Of a stretch of 64,000 nucleotides of DNA, positions 53,408-64,000 are shown piece after piece. The notes beneath the pieces were generated by a model. It saw only the letters and a list, made by a program, of their open reading frames with translations, had not been told where the DNA came from and made no database searches. Both the position numbers and the translations under genes were made by a program. Source of the stretch: Caballeronia sp. Lep1P3 (GTDB lineage Bacteria; Pseudomonadota; Gammaproteobacteria; Burkholderiales; Burkholderiaceae); assembly GCF_022879595.1 (NCBI RefSeq), contig NZ_CP084265.1, forward strand, positions 1,674,001-1,738,000. Direction: 5' to 3'. Numbering within the stretch: the stretch's first letter is position 1; every line of letters begins with the position of its first letter.

Positions 53408-54285
53408 CGCGACGCATCCCCGAACGTTTCGGTGAGCCACGACGGATCGCGCTGCAACGTCGGCAGCGCGTCGGGCGGGTTCACGAGCGGCGGACTGGCC
53501 GCGAGCAGCCCGCGCGTGTACGGATGCCGCGCGTTCCCGAGATCGCGCGCGGCGCACGTTTCGACGATGCGCCCGCCGTACATCACCGCGACGCGGTCGC
53601 AGAAGGACATCACGAGCGGCAAGTCGTGGCTGATGAAGACGAGCCCGGTGCGATGCCGCTCGATCATCTCGTCGAGCACGGAAAGCACCTGCAAGGAGAC
53701 GAGCACGTCGAGCGCGCTCGTCGGTTCGTCGGCGATCAAAAGACGCGGGCCGGCGCTCACCATCATCGCGATCATCACGCGCTGGCCCATGCCGCCCGAC
53801 AGTTCGTGCGGATACGCGTTGGCGACGCGCTCGGGATCGCGGATATGCACGGCGCCGAGCGCCTCGACGATGCGCGCGCGCATCGCGCGGCGGCTCAGAC
53901 GTTCGCCCTGACGCGCGATGGTCTCGCGCATTTGCTGCGCGACGGTCATCACCGGATTCAGCGAAAACTTCGGGTCTTGCAGGATCATGCTCATCTGCGT
54001 GCCGCAGAGCCGCCGGCGCGCTTTCGGCTTCATCGCGAGCAGGTCGTGGCCGTCGAAGCGCAAGCCTTTCGCGGACCACTTCGCCTCGGGCGGCAGCAGA
54101 CCAAGCAACGCGCGCCCCGTCAGAGACTTCCCCGACCCCGACTCGCCGACGATGCCGAGCCGCTCGCCGCGCCGCACGCTCAGCGAAACCCCGCGCACGG
54201 CGGGCATGGCGAGCCCGTCGTGTCCTGGGAACGCCACTTCGAGACCGTCGATTTCCGCGAGCGGCGGGTTCGTCTCAGACGCCAT
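53404..54285 (-). CDS. ddpD: Dipeptide ABC transporter ATP-binding protein DdpD
   Basis: 293 residues. GESGSGKSLTGRALLGLLP (Walker A of the DppD group), QMSMILQDPKFSLNPVMTV, HELSGGMGQRVMIAMM and LLIADEPTSALDV, ending in the TRGLLAASPPLVNP oligopeptide-transporter tail. First ATPase of the operon; followed by ddpF. Confidence 0.88.
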   Translation of the reverse strand: MASETNPPLAEIDGLEVAFPGHDGLAMPAVRGVSLSVRRGERLGIVGESGSGKSLTGRALLGLLPPEAKWSAKGLRFDGHDLLAMKPKARRRLCGTQMSMILQDPKFSLNPVMTVAQQMRETIARQGERLSRRAMRARIVEALGAVHIRDPERVANAYPHELSGGMGQRVMIAMMVSAGPRLLIADEPTSALDVLVSLQVLSVLDEMIERHRTGLVFISHDLPLVMSFCDRVAVMYGGRIVETCAARDLGNARHPYTRGLLAASPPLVNPPDALPTLQRDPSWLTETFGDASR

Positions 54286-54286
54286 G

Positions 54287-55210
54287 TTAGCCTCCGTGAC
54301 GCGGGTCGAAGACGTCGCGCAGACCGTCGCCGAGCAGGTTGAACGCGAGGCTCACCGCGAGAATCGCGAGGCCGGGAATCGTCGCGACCCACCACGCGTC
54401 GAGCAGCACGTTGCGGCCCGACGCGACCATGTAGCCCCACTCCGGACTCGGCGGCTGCGCGCCCAGTCCCAGAAAGCCGAGACCCGCGACGGCGAGAATG
54501 ATGCCGGCCATGTCGAGCGTCGCGCGCACGATCACCGACGACGAGCACAGCGGCACGATATAGCGCAGCAGAATGCGCGTATGCGACGCGCCCGAGAGCC
54601 GCGCCGCGTGGATGAAGTCCGCCTGCGCGAGCCGCAGCGATTCGGCGCGCGCGAGCCGCGCGTACGGCGGCCACGCGGTAATCGAGATTGCGATGACCGC
54701 GTTCAGCACACCCGGCCCGAGCGCCGCCGCGAACGCGAGCGCGAGCACGATCTTCGGGAACGCGAGCGCGACATCGGTCACGCGCATGAGCGCCGTATCG
54801 ACGAAACCGCCGCAATAGCCCGCCAGCGTGCCGATCAGAAGACCCACGGGCACGACGAGCACCACGACGAGCATCGCGATGCTCAGCGTGAGCCGCGAGC
54901 CGTGCACGAGTCGCGACAGGATGTCGCGGCCGAGCTGATCGGTGCCGAACCAGTGCGCGGCGCCGGGCGGCGTGAGGCGCTCGGCGAGCACTTGCCGCAA
55001 CGGGTCCTGCGCGACGACGAACGGCCCGATTGCCGCCACGACGACGAGCAGCAGCAAGATCGCGAGCCCCAACATGCTCAGCGGATTCGACGAGAATCGC
55101 CGCCAGCGCCGATACGCGCGGCCGAGCGCGGCCTGCCGCGGCGAGCCGGGCGTATCGGTGAGCAGCCACGCGCGCCACGATGCGTTCGCGCGGTTCATGG
55201 GCTCTTGCAT
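54287..55210 (-). CDS. ddpC: Dipeptide ABC transporter permease DdpC
   Basis: 307 residues with about six membrane segments. HWFGTDQLGRDILSRLVHGSRLTL is the DppC-type signature and the EAA loop is seen in EWGYMVASGRNVLL/ DFIHAARLSGASHTRIL. One base separates it from ddpD. Confidence 0.9.
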   Translation of the reverse strand: MQEPMNRANASWRAWLLTDTPGSPRQAALGRAYRRWRRFSSNPLSMLGLAILLLLVVVAAIGPFVVAQDPLRQVLAERLTPPGAAHWFGTDQLGRDILSRLVHGSRLTLSIAMLVVVLVVPVGLLIGTLAGYCGGFVDTALMRVTDVALAFPKIVLALAFAAALGPGVLNAVIAISITAWPPYARLARAESLRLAQADFIHAARLSGASHTRILLRYIVPLCSSSVIVRATLDMAGIILAVAGLGFLGLGAQPPSPEWGYMVASGRNVLLDAWWVATIPGLAILAVSLAFNLLGDGLRDVFDPRHGG

Positions 55211-55228
55211 ACGGAAACGTTGTCCATG

Positions 55229-56296
55229 TCAGCGTGCGCGCGGATCGAATACGCGGTAGAGCGCATCCGTCAGCAAGTTGAGTGCGATGAAGGTCGCGCC
55301 GATCACGAGCGTGCTGCCGAGCACCGCGTTCATGTCGGCGTTCAGAAGCGCGCCCGTCAAATACGAGCCGATGCCCGGCCACGCGAACACGATTTCGGTG
55401 AGCACCGAGCCTTCGAGCAAATAGCTGTAGGCGAGCGCGATGACCGTGAGAAGCGGCACCGCGATATTGCCGAACGCGTGACGCCAGATCACGCGACGCT
55501 CGGGCAGGCCCTTCGCGCGCGCGGTCGTCACGTACTCCTGGCTCAGTTGCTCGAGCATGAACGAGCGCGTCATGCGCGAAAGATAAGCGATCGAATAGAA
55601 CGCGAGCACGGCCGCCGGCAGCGCGATATGCGAAAACGCGTTGGCGAACACGTCCCATTCGCGCGCGATCAGCGCATCGATCAGCAGGCTGCCGGTGCGC
55701 GTATCGACCATGCCGTCGTAAAGCGGATCGATGCGCCCCGGCCCCGACACCCAATGCAGCCGCGCGTAGAAAAGGAGCAGGCCCATCAGCGCGAGCCAGA
55801 ACACCGGCACGGAGCTTCCCGCGAGACCGATCACGCGCGCGAGATGATCGACGATGCGGTTGTGGCGCACCGCCGCGATCACGCCGAGCGGCACGCCGAT
55901 CATCACGCCGATGAACGTGGAAAGTGTCGCGAGTTCGAGCGTCGCGGGAAAGACGCGGCGGATGTCGTCGATGACGGGATTGGCCGTCAGCAGCGATACG
56001 CCGAGATTGCCGTGCAGCACGTCGCGCGCGTAGATCAGGAATTGCTCGACGAGCGGCTTGTCGAGCCCGAGCTGCACGCGCGCCGCCGCATAAGCAGCAG
56101 CGGACGCGCGATCGCCGAGAATGGCGAGCACGGGATCGATCGGAATCTTGCGGCCGATGAAGAACGTGATGGCAAGCAGCCCGGCGAAGGTGACGGCGAG
56201 CATCGCGATCCATCGTGCGAGCGCGAGCAACGCCCGCACGCCGGTCTTCTGAGCGCGCGCCGCGCGCAATCGGTCGAGAAACGCCGCCGTGCTCAC
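55229..56296 (-). CDS. ddpB: Dipeptide ABC transporter permease DdpB
   Basis: 355 residues. SLLTANPVIDDIRRVFPATLELATLSTFIGVMIGVPLGVIAA is the DppB-type segment; the EAA loop is YVTTARAKGLPERRVIWRHAF. Its ATG overlaps the substrate-binding-protein stop (ATGA). Membrane partner of DdpC. Confidence 0.9.
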   Translation of the reverse strand: MSTAAFLDRLRAARAQKTGVRALLALARWIAMLAVTFAGLLAITFFIGRKIPIDPVLAILGDRASAAAYAAARVQLGLDKPLVEQFLIYARDVLHGNLGVSLLTANPVIDDIRRVFPATLELATLSTFIGVMIGVPLGVIAAVRHNRIVDHLARVIGLAGSSVPVFWLALMGLLLFYARLHWVSGPGRIDPLYDGMVDTRTGSLLIDALIAREWDVFANAFSHIALPAAVLAFYSIAYLSRMTRSFMLEQLSQEYVTTARAKGLPERRVIWRHAFGNIAVPLLTVIALAYSYLLEGSVLTEIVFAWPGIGSYLTGALLNADMNAVLGSTLVIGATFIALNLLTDALYRVFDPRAR

Positions 56297-57894
56297 TGCT
56301 TCTTCAGGTTCCGATACGACACGAGATCGTTGATCGGCCCGACTTCGAGGCCGCTCACGCCCGGACGCGCCGCCACCTGCGACACCTTCTGGAACATGAT
56401 GACGAACGGCGACTTAGCCAGCATCTCGCGCTGCATCTTCTCGTACATTTGCGCGCGTTTTGCGGTCGAGCCTTCCGCGAGCGCCGCGTTGGTTTCCTTC
56501 GTGAGATCGGGAATGTTCCACGCGTTGCGCCACGCGAGCATCTTGTAGCTGGATGCATCCGAGTTGTCCGGATTCCACGCGAAGCCCTGCGCGTTGCTGT
56601 GCGGATCGATATAGTCTGCCGACCATTCGCCGATATAGATGTCGTGGGCGCGCGCGCGATAGCGTCCGAGCGTCTGCTTGTTGTCGCTCGGAACGAGTTG
56701 CACCTTGATGTTCGCGAGCGCGAGATTCGCCTGCACCGCCTGCGCGATTTCGCTGTACGGATAGTCGTTGCGCACGTCCATCTTCACCGTGAAGCCATCC
56801 GCGAGGCCGGCTTTCGCGAGCAGCGCCTTCGCTTTCGCGACATCCTGGTGATACGGGTTCTCGTTGAGCGCGCCGAGAAAGCCTTCGGGCAAAAACGTCT
56901 CATGCACCTTGTACGTCGTGCGGATGACGTTCTTCTGAATGCCCTGATAGTCGATCAGCCACTTCATCGCTTCCCACACTTCGGGCTTCGCAAGATACGG
57001 ATTCTTGTTGTTGAGGCCGAGATACATCAGCGTGGCCTGCGGCACGGCCGTTGCCTTGATGACGCCGTTCTTCGAGAGCGTGTCGAGGTCGTCGGGAGAG
57101 AGATCGCGTGCCACGTCGATGTCGCCGTTCTGGATCATCAGACGCTGGCTCGCGGCTTCGGTGACGTGACGCAGCACGATGCGTTTCATCGCGAGCGGCA
57201 AGCGATAGCCGTCGAAGCGCTGCAGCACGATGCTCTCATTCGCGGTCCATTTGACGAGCCTGTACGCGCCCGATCCGGCCTCGTTGGTCTTCAGCCATTC
57301 GTTGCCGTAGTCGCTGCCCTTCTGATGCGATTCGACGACCTTGCGATCCACTACCGATGCCGGCCACGATCCGAGCACGTTAAGCACGAAGGTCGGCGCG
57401 TAACGTTGATCGGTGGTGATGGCGACCGTCGTGTCGTCGATCTTCTTCACGTTCGCGAGCGCGTTGGCCTTTGTGACGCCGATGCCCGCGAGCACCGCCG
57501 CCGCGCCCTTGTCCAGAAGCGCGGTGCGCTGGATGGACCACGCGACGTCGTCGGCGGTGAGCGGATTGCCCGAATGGAACTTGAGGCCGGGCCGGATCTT
57601 GAACGTGAACGTGAGTCCGTCGGGGCTCACCGTCCACGACTGCGCGACATCGCCATTGAAATTCGACGGGTCTTTCAGATCGACGCGCACCAGCCGGTCA
57701 TACGTATTGGCGACGTACTCTTCCGGCACCAGTTCGTAGATTTCGCCGGGATCGAGCGTGGTGAATTCGTCGAGCAGCGTCGCCATCACGAACATGTCTT
57801 TCGGTGTCGCCGCGTGCGCCGCGCTCGTGAACGTCATCGTGGACGCCAACCCCAGCGCGATCGCTGCCAGTGCCTTTCGTGCGCTCGATCTCAT
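56293..57894 (-). CDS. ddpA: Dipeptide-binding periplasmic protein DdpA
   Basis: 533 residues with signal peptide to ~28 (STMTFTSAAHA). LDPGEIYELVPEEYVANTYDRLVRVD and FTFKIRPGLKFHSGNPLTADDVAWSIQR are the SBP_bac_5 (DppA/OppA) signature. GAGGGAATATCGACT precedes the ATG; 13 bases after ddpX. Binds the imported peptide; the ddpX neighbour points to D-Ala-D-Ala or similar wall dipeptides. Confidence 0.9.
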   Translation of the reverse strand: MRSSARKALAAIALGLASTMTFTSAAHAATPKDMFVMATLLDEFTTLDPGEIYELVPEEYVANTYDRLVRVDLKDPSNFNGDVAQSWTVSPDGLTFTFKIRPGLKFHSGNPLTADDVAWSIQRTALLDKGAAAVLAGIGVTKANALANVKKIDDTTVAITTDQRYAPTFVLNVLGSWPASVVDRKVVESHQKGSDYGNEWLKTNEAGSGAYRLVKWTANESIVLQRFDGYRLPLAMKRIVLRHVTEAASQRLMIQNGDIDVARDLSPDDLDTLSKNGVIKATAVPQATLMYLGLNNKNPYLAKPEVWEAMKWLIDYQGIQKNVIRTTYKVHETFLPEGFLGALNENPYHQDVAKAKALLAKAGLADGFTVKMDVRNDYPYSEIAQAVQANLALANIKVQLVPSDNKQTLGRYRARAHDIYIGEWSADYIDPHSNAQGFAWNPDNSDASSYKMLAWRNAWNIPDLTKETNAALAEGSTAKRAQMYEKMQREMLAKSPFVIMFQKVSQVAARPGVSGLEVGPINDLVSYRNLKKQ

Positions 57895-57907
57895 AGTCGA
57901 TATTCCC

Positions 57908-58471
57908 TCACATCAGCCTGAAAGGGCCGCTTTCTTCGTTGTCGATCAAAGCAAGATCGCGCGAGCCTGGCAATTCGTAATGCCACCACTCGCTCGCAAT
58001 ATGCGTGAATCCCGCGCCGAGCATCACGCCGAGCAGCAGCGTGCGATTGCGCTGGACATGCGCCGGCAAGCCCGCGTGGAAATGCCCGGACTCGGGCAGC
58101 ATCGCGTCGAAGGCGGTGCCCATGTCGAGTTCGATGCCATCGGCATCGACGAGCGTCAGGTCAACCGCCGTGCCGCGGCTATGATTTGAGCCGCGGTCGA
58201 GCGGCGCGATGAACGTGGCATCGGGCAGGAAGTCCCAGAGCGCCTGCTGCGCCTGCGGCGGCCGGTAGGCGTCGAAAATGCGCAGCGTCATGCCGAAGCT
58301 CGCGGCCATTGCGACGGCTTTGCGCAAGGCGGCCTCCGCCGGCTCCAGCAACAGGCAATGCGCGGCTTTGAAAATGGGCTTGCCCGTGAAATTGCGATCG
58401 GTCGCGTAGACGAGATCGATCTGAACGCGATGGGACTCAGGCGTGATAGGCAACAGGCGGGATCGGGTCAT
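57908..58471 (-). CDS. ddpX: D-alanyl-D-alanine dipeptidase DdpX
   Basis: 187 residues; zinc dipeptidase of the VanX/DdpX family. Zinc motif SNHSRGTAVDLT (SxHxxGxAxD) and catalytic EWWHYE are visible, plus FDAYRPPQAQQALW. Cleaves D-Ala-D-Ala so the cell can use wall-derived D-alanine. First gene of the ddpX-A-B-C-D-F operon, an arrangement known from E. coli. Confidence 0.92.
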   Translation of the reverse strand: MTRSRLLPITPESHRVQIDLVYATDRNFTGKPIFKAAHCLLLEPAEAALRKAVAMAASFGMTLRIFDAYRPPQAQQALWDFLPDATFIAPLDRGSNHSRGTAVDLTLVDADGIELDMGTAFDAMLPESGHFHAGLPAHVQRNRTLLLGVMLGAGFTHIASEWWHYELPGSRDLALIDNEESGPFRLM

Positions 58472-58631
58472 TTAATCGGAATCCTGGCGTAGCGGCCCTG
58501 CATGCGGCGCTTGTTATTGGATCGTGCGATGCGCGATACGCGTTACCCATCGGGATTGCGTCGTGCATCAGCCCGTCAACCATAACCCGGACGAAAAATT
58601 CGCGAAACGTTTAATCCGATAATTCTGGGCG

Positions 58632-59192
58632 CTAAACCACAAGCGGCCAGCGTGCCAGCACGCGATGCTCCGAGCGCCCGAGCAGGCTTTGCACGAGCGC
58701 GAACTCGCGCACGGTCCATGCGATCGGCTCGATGGCCTCTCGCGCCACGCGATGCCCATCGTAGAGCAAGGTCGCGTGCGGAATGAAATGGGGATGCGAT
58801 TTGACGAAGATGCCGTTCGCTTGCAGCGCGCGGTCGAGTTGATCGACGAAGGCGCTGAACCCCGCGTTCGGCTCGCCGGCGATTACGAGCGGGCGCTTCG
58901 GACGGCGGCTCGCGAAGGTCTCGACGCGATCGAGCGTCACGTCGAACGGCGGCGCCGCGATGGATACGGCAGCGGCTCGCGCCCGCGCGAGGGTATCGGC
59001 GGGCACGCCCGCGAACGCGCCGAGGTAATGCAGCGTGATGTGCAAGCGGTCGGCGGGAATGGGCCTCGCCTTCAGCGCGTGTTCCGCGCGAACGCGCGCC
59101 GCTTCTTTCCCGATGCGCGCGGCGGCGGCGGCATCGGGATAGACGGCGAAGAAAAGGGAGTCGGTGACGCGTTGCGTTTCAACCGTCGCCAT
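58632..59192 (-). CDS. thpR: RNA 2',3'-cyclic phosphodiesterase (2'-5' RNA ligase family)
   Basis: 186 residues. The two HxT motifs are HITLHYL (near 52) and HATLLYD (near 140). FFAVYPDAAAAARIG opens the LigT fold. Acts on cyclic phosphate RNA ends in tRNA metabolism. GGGAGCGGAACGC precedes the ATG. 35 bases upstream of guaA's stop on the same strand. Confidence 0.92.
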   Translation of the reverse strand: MATVETQRVTDSLFFAVYPDAAAAARIGKEAARVRAEHALKARPIPADRLHITLHYLGAFAGVPADTLARARAAAVSIAAPPFDVTLDRVETFASRRPKRPLVIAGEPNAGFSAFVDQLDRALQANGIFVKSHPHFIPHATLLYDGHRVAREAIEPIAWTVREFALVQSLLGRSEHRVLARWPLVV

Positions 59193-59227
59193 GCGTTCCG
59201 CTCCCTTTCAGTTCGGGGGAAGCGCGC

Positions 59228-60811
59228 TCACTCCCACTCGATCGTCGCGGGCGGCTTGCCCGAGATGTCGTACACCACGCGATTGATCCCGCGCACTTCA
59301 TTGATGATGCGGTTGCTCACATGCCCGAGCAGTTCGTGCGGCAAGTGCGCCCAATGCGCGGTCATGAAGTCCATCGTCTGCACGGCGCGCAGCGCGACCA
59401 CGTACTCGTAGGTGCGGCCGTCGCCCATCACGCCGACGCTCTTCACCGGCAGGAACACCGCGAAGGCCTGGCTCGTCAGGTCGTACCACGACTTGCCCGT
59501 CTCCTTGTCGATGGTATTGCGCAGCGTCTCGATGAAAATCGCATCGGCGCGGCGCAGCAAGTCCGCGAACTCGCGCTTCACTTCGCCGAGAATGCGCACG
59601 CCAAGGCCGGGACCGGGGAACGGATGGCGATACACCATCGCGGGCGGCAGGCCGAGCTTCACGCCCAGTTCGCGCACTTCGTCCTTGAAGAGTTCGCGCA
59701 GCGGTTCGAGCAGCTTGAGGTTCAGCGTCTCGGGCAGCCCGCCGACGTTGTGGTGGCTCTTGATCGTGTGCGCGCCCTTCTTGCCCTTGCCCGCCGATTC
59801 GATCACGTCCGGATAGATGGTGCCCTGCGCGAGCCATTTGGCGTCCGTCAGTTTTTCCGACTCCGCGTGGAACACTTCGACGAACTCCGCGCCGATGATC
59901 TTGCGCTTCGCCTCCGGATCGGTCACGCCCGCAAGCTTCTTGAGGAACACTTCGCTCGCATCGACATGAATGACCTTCACGCCGAGGTGATCCGCGAACG
60001 TGGACATCACCTGTTCGGCCTCGTTTTCGCGCAAGAGTCCGTGATCGACGAACACGCAGGTCAGCTGATCGCCGATCGCGCGATGCAGCAGCGCCGCCGC
60101 CACCGACGAATCCACGCCGCCCGACAAGCCGAGAATCACATGCTCGCCGCCGACTTGCGCGCGGATTTTTTCCACCGCTTCGTCGATGTAATGGCCCATC
60201 TCCCAGTCCGCTTGCGCGCCGCACAGTTCGAGCACGAAACGGTCGAGCATCGCGCGGCCCTGCACCGTATGCGTGACTTCCGGATGCCATTGCACGCCGT
60301 AGAAGCGGCGGTCGTCGTCGGCCATCGCGGCGATCGGGCACGCGGGCGTCGAAGCCATCAGCTTGAAACCGGCCGGCAGGTCGGCCACCTTGTCGCCGTG
60401 GCTCATCCAGACCTTGAGCATCGACGCGCCGTTCTGATCCGTGAAGTCTTCGATGCCTTCGAGAAAGCCCGTGTGATTCAGCGCCTCGACTTCCGCATAG
60501 CCGAACTCGCGCACCTTGCCGAGTTCCACCTTGCCGCCGAGCTGATCGGCCATCGTCTGCATGCCGTAACAGATGCCGAGCACCGGCACGCCGAGGTCGA
60601 AGACGATCTGCGGCGCGCGCGGCGACTTCGCCTCGGTGACCGAATTCGGCCCGCCCGACAGGATGATGCCCTTCGGCGCGAACTCGCGGATGAACGTCTC
60701 GTCGACGTCATACGGATGAATCTCCGAGTAGACGTGCGACTCGCGGATGCGCCGGGCGATCAGCTGGGTGACTTGAGAGCCGAAATCGAGAATCAGGATT
60801 TTGTCGTGCAT
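59228..60811 (-). CDS. guaA: GMP synthase (glutamine-hydrolysing)
   Basis: 527 residues from [16 protein letters not shown]. Class I glutamine amidotransferase domain with GICYGMQTM (Cys near 84), then the ATP-PPase domain with P-loop [11 protein letters not shown] and the C-terminal dimerisation part ([21 protein letters not shown]). Makes GMP from XMP, the step after GuaB, whose gene lies about 1 kb away on the same strand. Confidence 0.97.
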   Translation of the reverse strand: MHDKILILDFGSQVTQLIARRIRESHVYSEIHPYDVDETFIREFAPKGIILSGGPNSVTEAKSPRAPQIVFDLGVPVLGICYGMQTMADQLGGKVELGKVREFGYAEVEALNHTGFLEGIEDFTDQNGASMLKVWMSHGDKVADLPAGFKLMASTPACPIAAMADDDRRFYGVQWHPEVTHTVQGRAMLDRFVLELCGAQADWEMGHYIDEAVEKIRAQVGGEHVILGLSGGVDSSVAAALLHRAIGDQLTCVFVDHGLLRENEAEQVMSTFADHLGVKVIHVDASEVFLKKLAGVTDPEAKRKIIGAEFVEVFHAESEKLTDAKWLAQGTIYPDVIESAGKGKKGAHTIKSHHNVGGLPETLNLKLLEPLRELFKDEVRELGVKLGLPPAMVYRHPFPGPGLGVRILGEVKREFADLLRRADAIFIETLRNTIDKETGKSWYDLTSQAFAVFLPVKSVGVMGDGRTYEYVVALRAVQTMDFMTAHWAHLPHELLGHVSNRIINEVRGINRVVYDISGKPPATIEWE

Positions 60812-60979
60812 GGCTGCGGCCAAAGGCTAAGTGAACGAGTGTGGTATGTCATGCCGGCCCGATGCTGCAAGGTCCGTCCTGCCAATAAATCGACGGCCGG
60901 CGCGAAGGCCGACCGTGCTTGTCTTTCCTGCTTGCGCGCGACTGGCGCGACTGGCTTGCCACGCTTCTCGCGGCAGGCG

Positions 60980-61825
60980 TCAGCGCGGCGCGCCGCTGGT
61001 CGGGTCGGGGACGACGCGGCCCGTGAGCGGATCGACGCGACGGCCCGTTGCCGGATCGATATCGCCGCCTATCACCGGATCGATGCGCTTTCCGGTGACC
61101 GGGTCGATCTCGCGGCCCGTCTGCGGATCGATGGTGCGGCCCGTGACCGGATCGACCACGCCGGCTTCGGTGCGCGAGCGCAGCGGCGTTGCGCTCGCCG
61201 ATGCGCCAACCGGCGCTTCGACCGTGCGCCCGGTTGCGGGATCGATGGCCGTCGCACCCGGCGCGCGCGCCGTCGGGCGCGTGGCGATATCGGGCGGCGG
61301 CGCAACCGTCGTTGCGGGCGGCCGCGCTTCATCTGGCATTCCGTCGCGCTTTACATCGTGCTTTTGCGCCGCCTTCTTCTCCGCGCGCTCCGCCGATGCC
61401 GCGCCCGCCAGCGCCGCACGCTCGCGCCGACGCACCGCCGACGACAGCCTCACGCTGCCGAGCCCGAGCACCAGCAGCACGATACCGACGGCCGCCGCAC
61501 CGACCTGCCCCAACGCATCGACATCCGGAGCGCGCAGCCCGAGCAACCAGACCAGCACGACGATGCCCGACAGCCATTGCACATGGCCCGACACCTTCGC
61601 CGCTGCGGCGGTCAGCGCGCCGTCGATCGCGGCGTGCAGCGAGAGCCACGACAGACCGATCAGCGCGATGCCGAGCAGTTGCCCGGCGAACGCGGGCTCG
61701 ACGCGCATCGCGCCGAGTTGCAGCGCGTCGTACAGACCGGCCCAGGGCGTCAGCAGAAACAGCACGCCGAACACCACGAAAATAAGGGCATTGACGACCA
61801 GCACGACCCGCAGCAACGGTTTCAT
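60980..61825 (-). CDS. Membrane protein with C-terminal 8-residue tandem repeats
   Basis: 281 residues. Four membrane segments at ~5-26, 49-69, 85-102 and 108-130, then a basic, Ala-rich linker. The C-terminal third has repeated IDPxTGRx units (VVDPVTGRT, IDPQTGRE, IDPVTGKR, IDPATGRR, VDPLTGRV). Lies between guaB and guaA; similar membrane genes in this position are seen in Burkholderia, but its role is unknown. See the repeat feature. Confidence 0.75.
   Translation of the reverse strand: MKPLLRVVLVVNALIFVVFGVLFLLTPWAGLYDALQLGAMRVEPAFAGQLLGIALIGLSWLSLHAAIDGALTAAAAKVSGHVQWLSGIVVLVWLLGLRAPDVDALGQVGAAAVGIVLLVLGLGSVRLSSAVRRRERAALAGAASAERAEKKAAQKHDVKRDGMPDEARPPATTVAPPPDIATRPTARAPGATAIDPATGRTVEAPVGASASATPLRSRTEAGVVDPVTGRTIDPQTGREIDPVTGKRIDPVIGGDIDPATGRRVDPLTGRVVPDPTSGAPR
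61017..61160. repeat. 24-base tandem repeats in the membrane protein gene
   Basis: Six adjacent 24-base units, such as CGGCCCGTGAGCGGATCGAC then GCGA, start at 61017, 61041, 61065, 61089, 61113 and 61137. Each encodes 8 residues of the form I/V-D-P-x-T-G-R/K-x on the minus strand. A more distant unit lies near 61230-61251. Confidence 0.85.
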
Positions 61826-61853
61826 GATCAGTCCAGTGGTCTATTCGACCGGT

Positions 61854-63369
<1,516 letters not shown>

Positions 63370-63510
63370 TGCCCGAACAGCAGGTTAGGGCATGCCTGCG
63401 CAAAAAGCGGACCCCGGTCGACGCCGCTTCGTTGCACGTTTAAACAAGACGCGCGAGTGCGGCATTGCTAATGTGCGCCGTCACGGAATTGGAAAGTCGG
63501 GAGCCGGTCG

Positions 63511-64000
63511 ATGCAGCGCGGTGTGATGTACGGAATGCTGGCGGGAGCCATCTGGGGGTTCATTTTTCTCGCGCCGCGCCTGCTGCCTGACTTCTCGCCG
63601 CTCGCGCTGAGCGTCGGGCGCTACGTGATGTACGGCGTCGTTTCGCTCGCGGTCGCGCTGCCCTTCGCGCGGCGGCTCGCGGCAAAGCTCACGCGCGCCG
63701 ATGTCGTCGCGCTCGTGAAGCTGGCGCTCGTCGGCAATCTGCTGTACTACGTGCTGCTCGCGAGCGCGGTGCAACTGGTCGGCGTGGCGCCGTCGTCGCT
63801 GATCGTCGGCATTCTGCCCGTGACCGTCACGCTCGCCGGGCGGCGCGATCACGGCGCCGTCGATCTGCGGCGGCTCGGCGGGCCGCTCCTGCTCGTGCTC
63901 GCGGGCATCGCGTGCATCAATCTCGACGTATTCCGCGACGTGCTCACGCATCACGCCGACGCGCCGGCCGCGAGCGTGCTCACGCGCATCGCCGGGCTCG
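63511..64000 (+). CDS. EamA/DMT-family transporter (3' truncated by the window)
   Basis: ATG 63511 opens MQRGVMYGMLAGAIWGFIFLAP, a drug/metabolite-transporter start. About five membrane segments are visible before the window ends (LYYVLLASAVQLVGVAPSSLIVGILPV). An inner-membrane exporter or importer of metabolites; the substrate is unknown. Divergent from guaB. The remainder lies outside the window. Confidence 0.82.
   Translation, partial: MQRGVMYGMLAGAIWGFIFLAPRLLPDFSPLALSVGRYVMYGVVSLAVALPFARRLAAKLTRADVVALVKLALVGNLLYYVLLASAVQLVGVAPSSLIVGILPVTVTLAGRRDHGAVDLRRLGGPLLLVLAGIACINLDVFRDVLTHHADAPAASVLTRIAGL

Noticed and set aside
53918..56548. Long plus-strand frame opposite the ddp genes
   Set aside because: Shadow of well-supported ATPase and permease genes; composition is Arg/His/Glu-rich without motifs.
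61017..61160. 24-base repeats as a CRISPR array
   Set aside because: Units are contiguous without spacers and lie within a coding frame.

Overview
The window is 64 kb of GC-rich chromosomal DNA with dense, mostly operonic coding. Gene content points to a beta-proteobacterium of the Burkholderiaceae, most likely Paraburkholderia or Caballeronia. The clues are a UPF0303 protein, a DUF1488 protein, several small Burkholderia-type proteins of unknown function, a membrane-bound PuuD-type urate oxidase, the high GC content and the codon use. The genus is an inference; nothing here is a 16S or other marker gene.

Layout. 1-5.1 kb: end of a NodJ-like ABC permease, then gnd and tkt (pentose phosphate) and an aldo/keto reductase. 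5.3-17.4 kb: an MFS pump, an SDR enzyme, a row of small unknown proteins, tRNA-His, dusA, a TetR/acyl-CoA hydrolase pair, a UPF0303 protein and an outer-membrane-like protein. 17.7-19.4 kb: initiator tRNA-Met and a copper set (DUF2946, CopC, PCuAC chaperone). 19.4-31.2 kb: penicillin-binding protein 1A, a ribbon-helix-helix-like protein, PspA with a membrane TPR partner, a 39-residue microprotein, glgX, a DUF2252 protein, mscL and dodecin.

31.3-50.2 kb is a large purine-salvage and degradation region: a BMP-type nucleoside/purine ABC importer, a LysR regulator, an 8-oxoguanine-deaminase-like amidohydrolase, 5-hydroxyisourate hydrolase (uraH), urate oxidase (puuD), threonine aldolase, ureidoglycolate lyase (allA), allantoicase (alc), OHCU decarboxylase (uraD), allantoinase (puuE), an allantoin/hydantoin racemase, an NCS1 permease and a GntR regulator. 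Together these can take urate to glyoxylate and urea. A low-GC two-gene islet (41.97-43.58 kb) splits this region. It encodes an orphan polymorphic-toxin-like protein followed five bases later by an Imm50-like immunity protein. This is the most unusual content of the window.

50.5-64 kb: a cell-wall-peptide block (ldcA with tadA and a DUF1992 gene, then the D-Ala-D-Ala dipeptidase/transporter operon ddpX-A-B-C-D-F), thpR, and guaA and guaB flanking a membrane protein with an 8-residue tandem repeat. The window ends inside an EamA-type transporter gene.

Several operons are tightly packed with ATGA stop/start overlaps: puuE-uraD, alc-allA, ddpA-ddpB, ddpD-ddpF. All assignments rest on reading motifs, gene order and start signals by eye; no database search was run.
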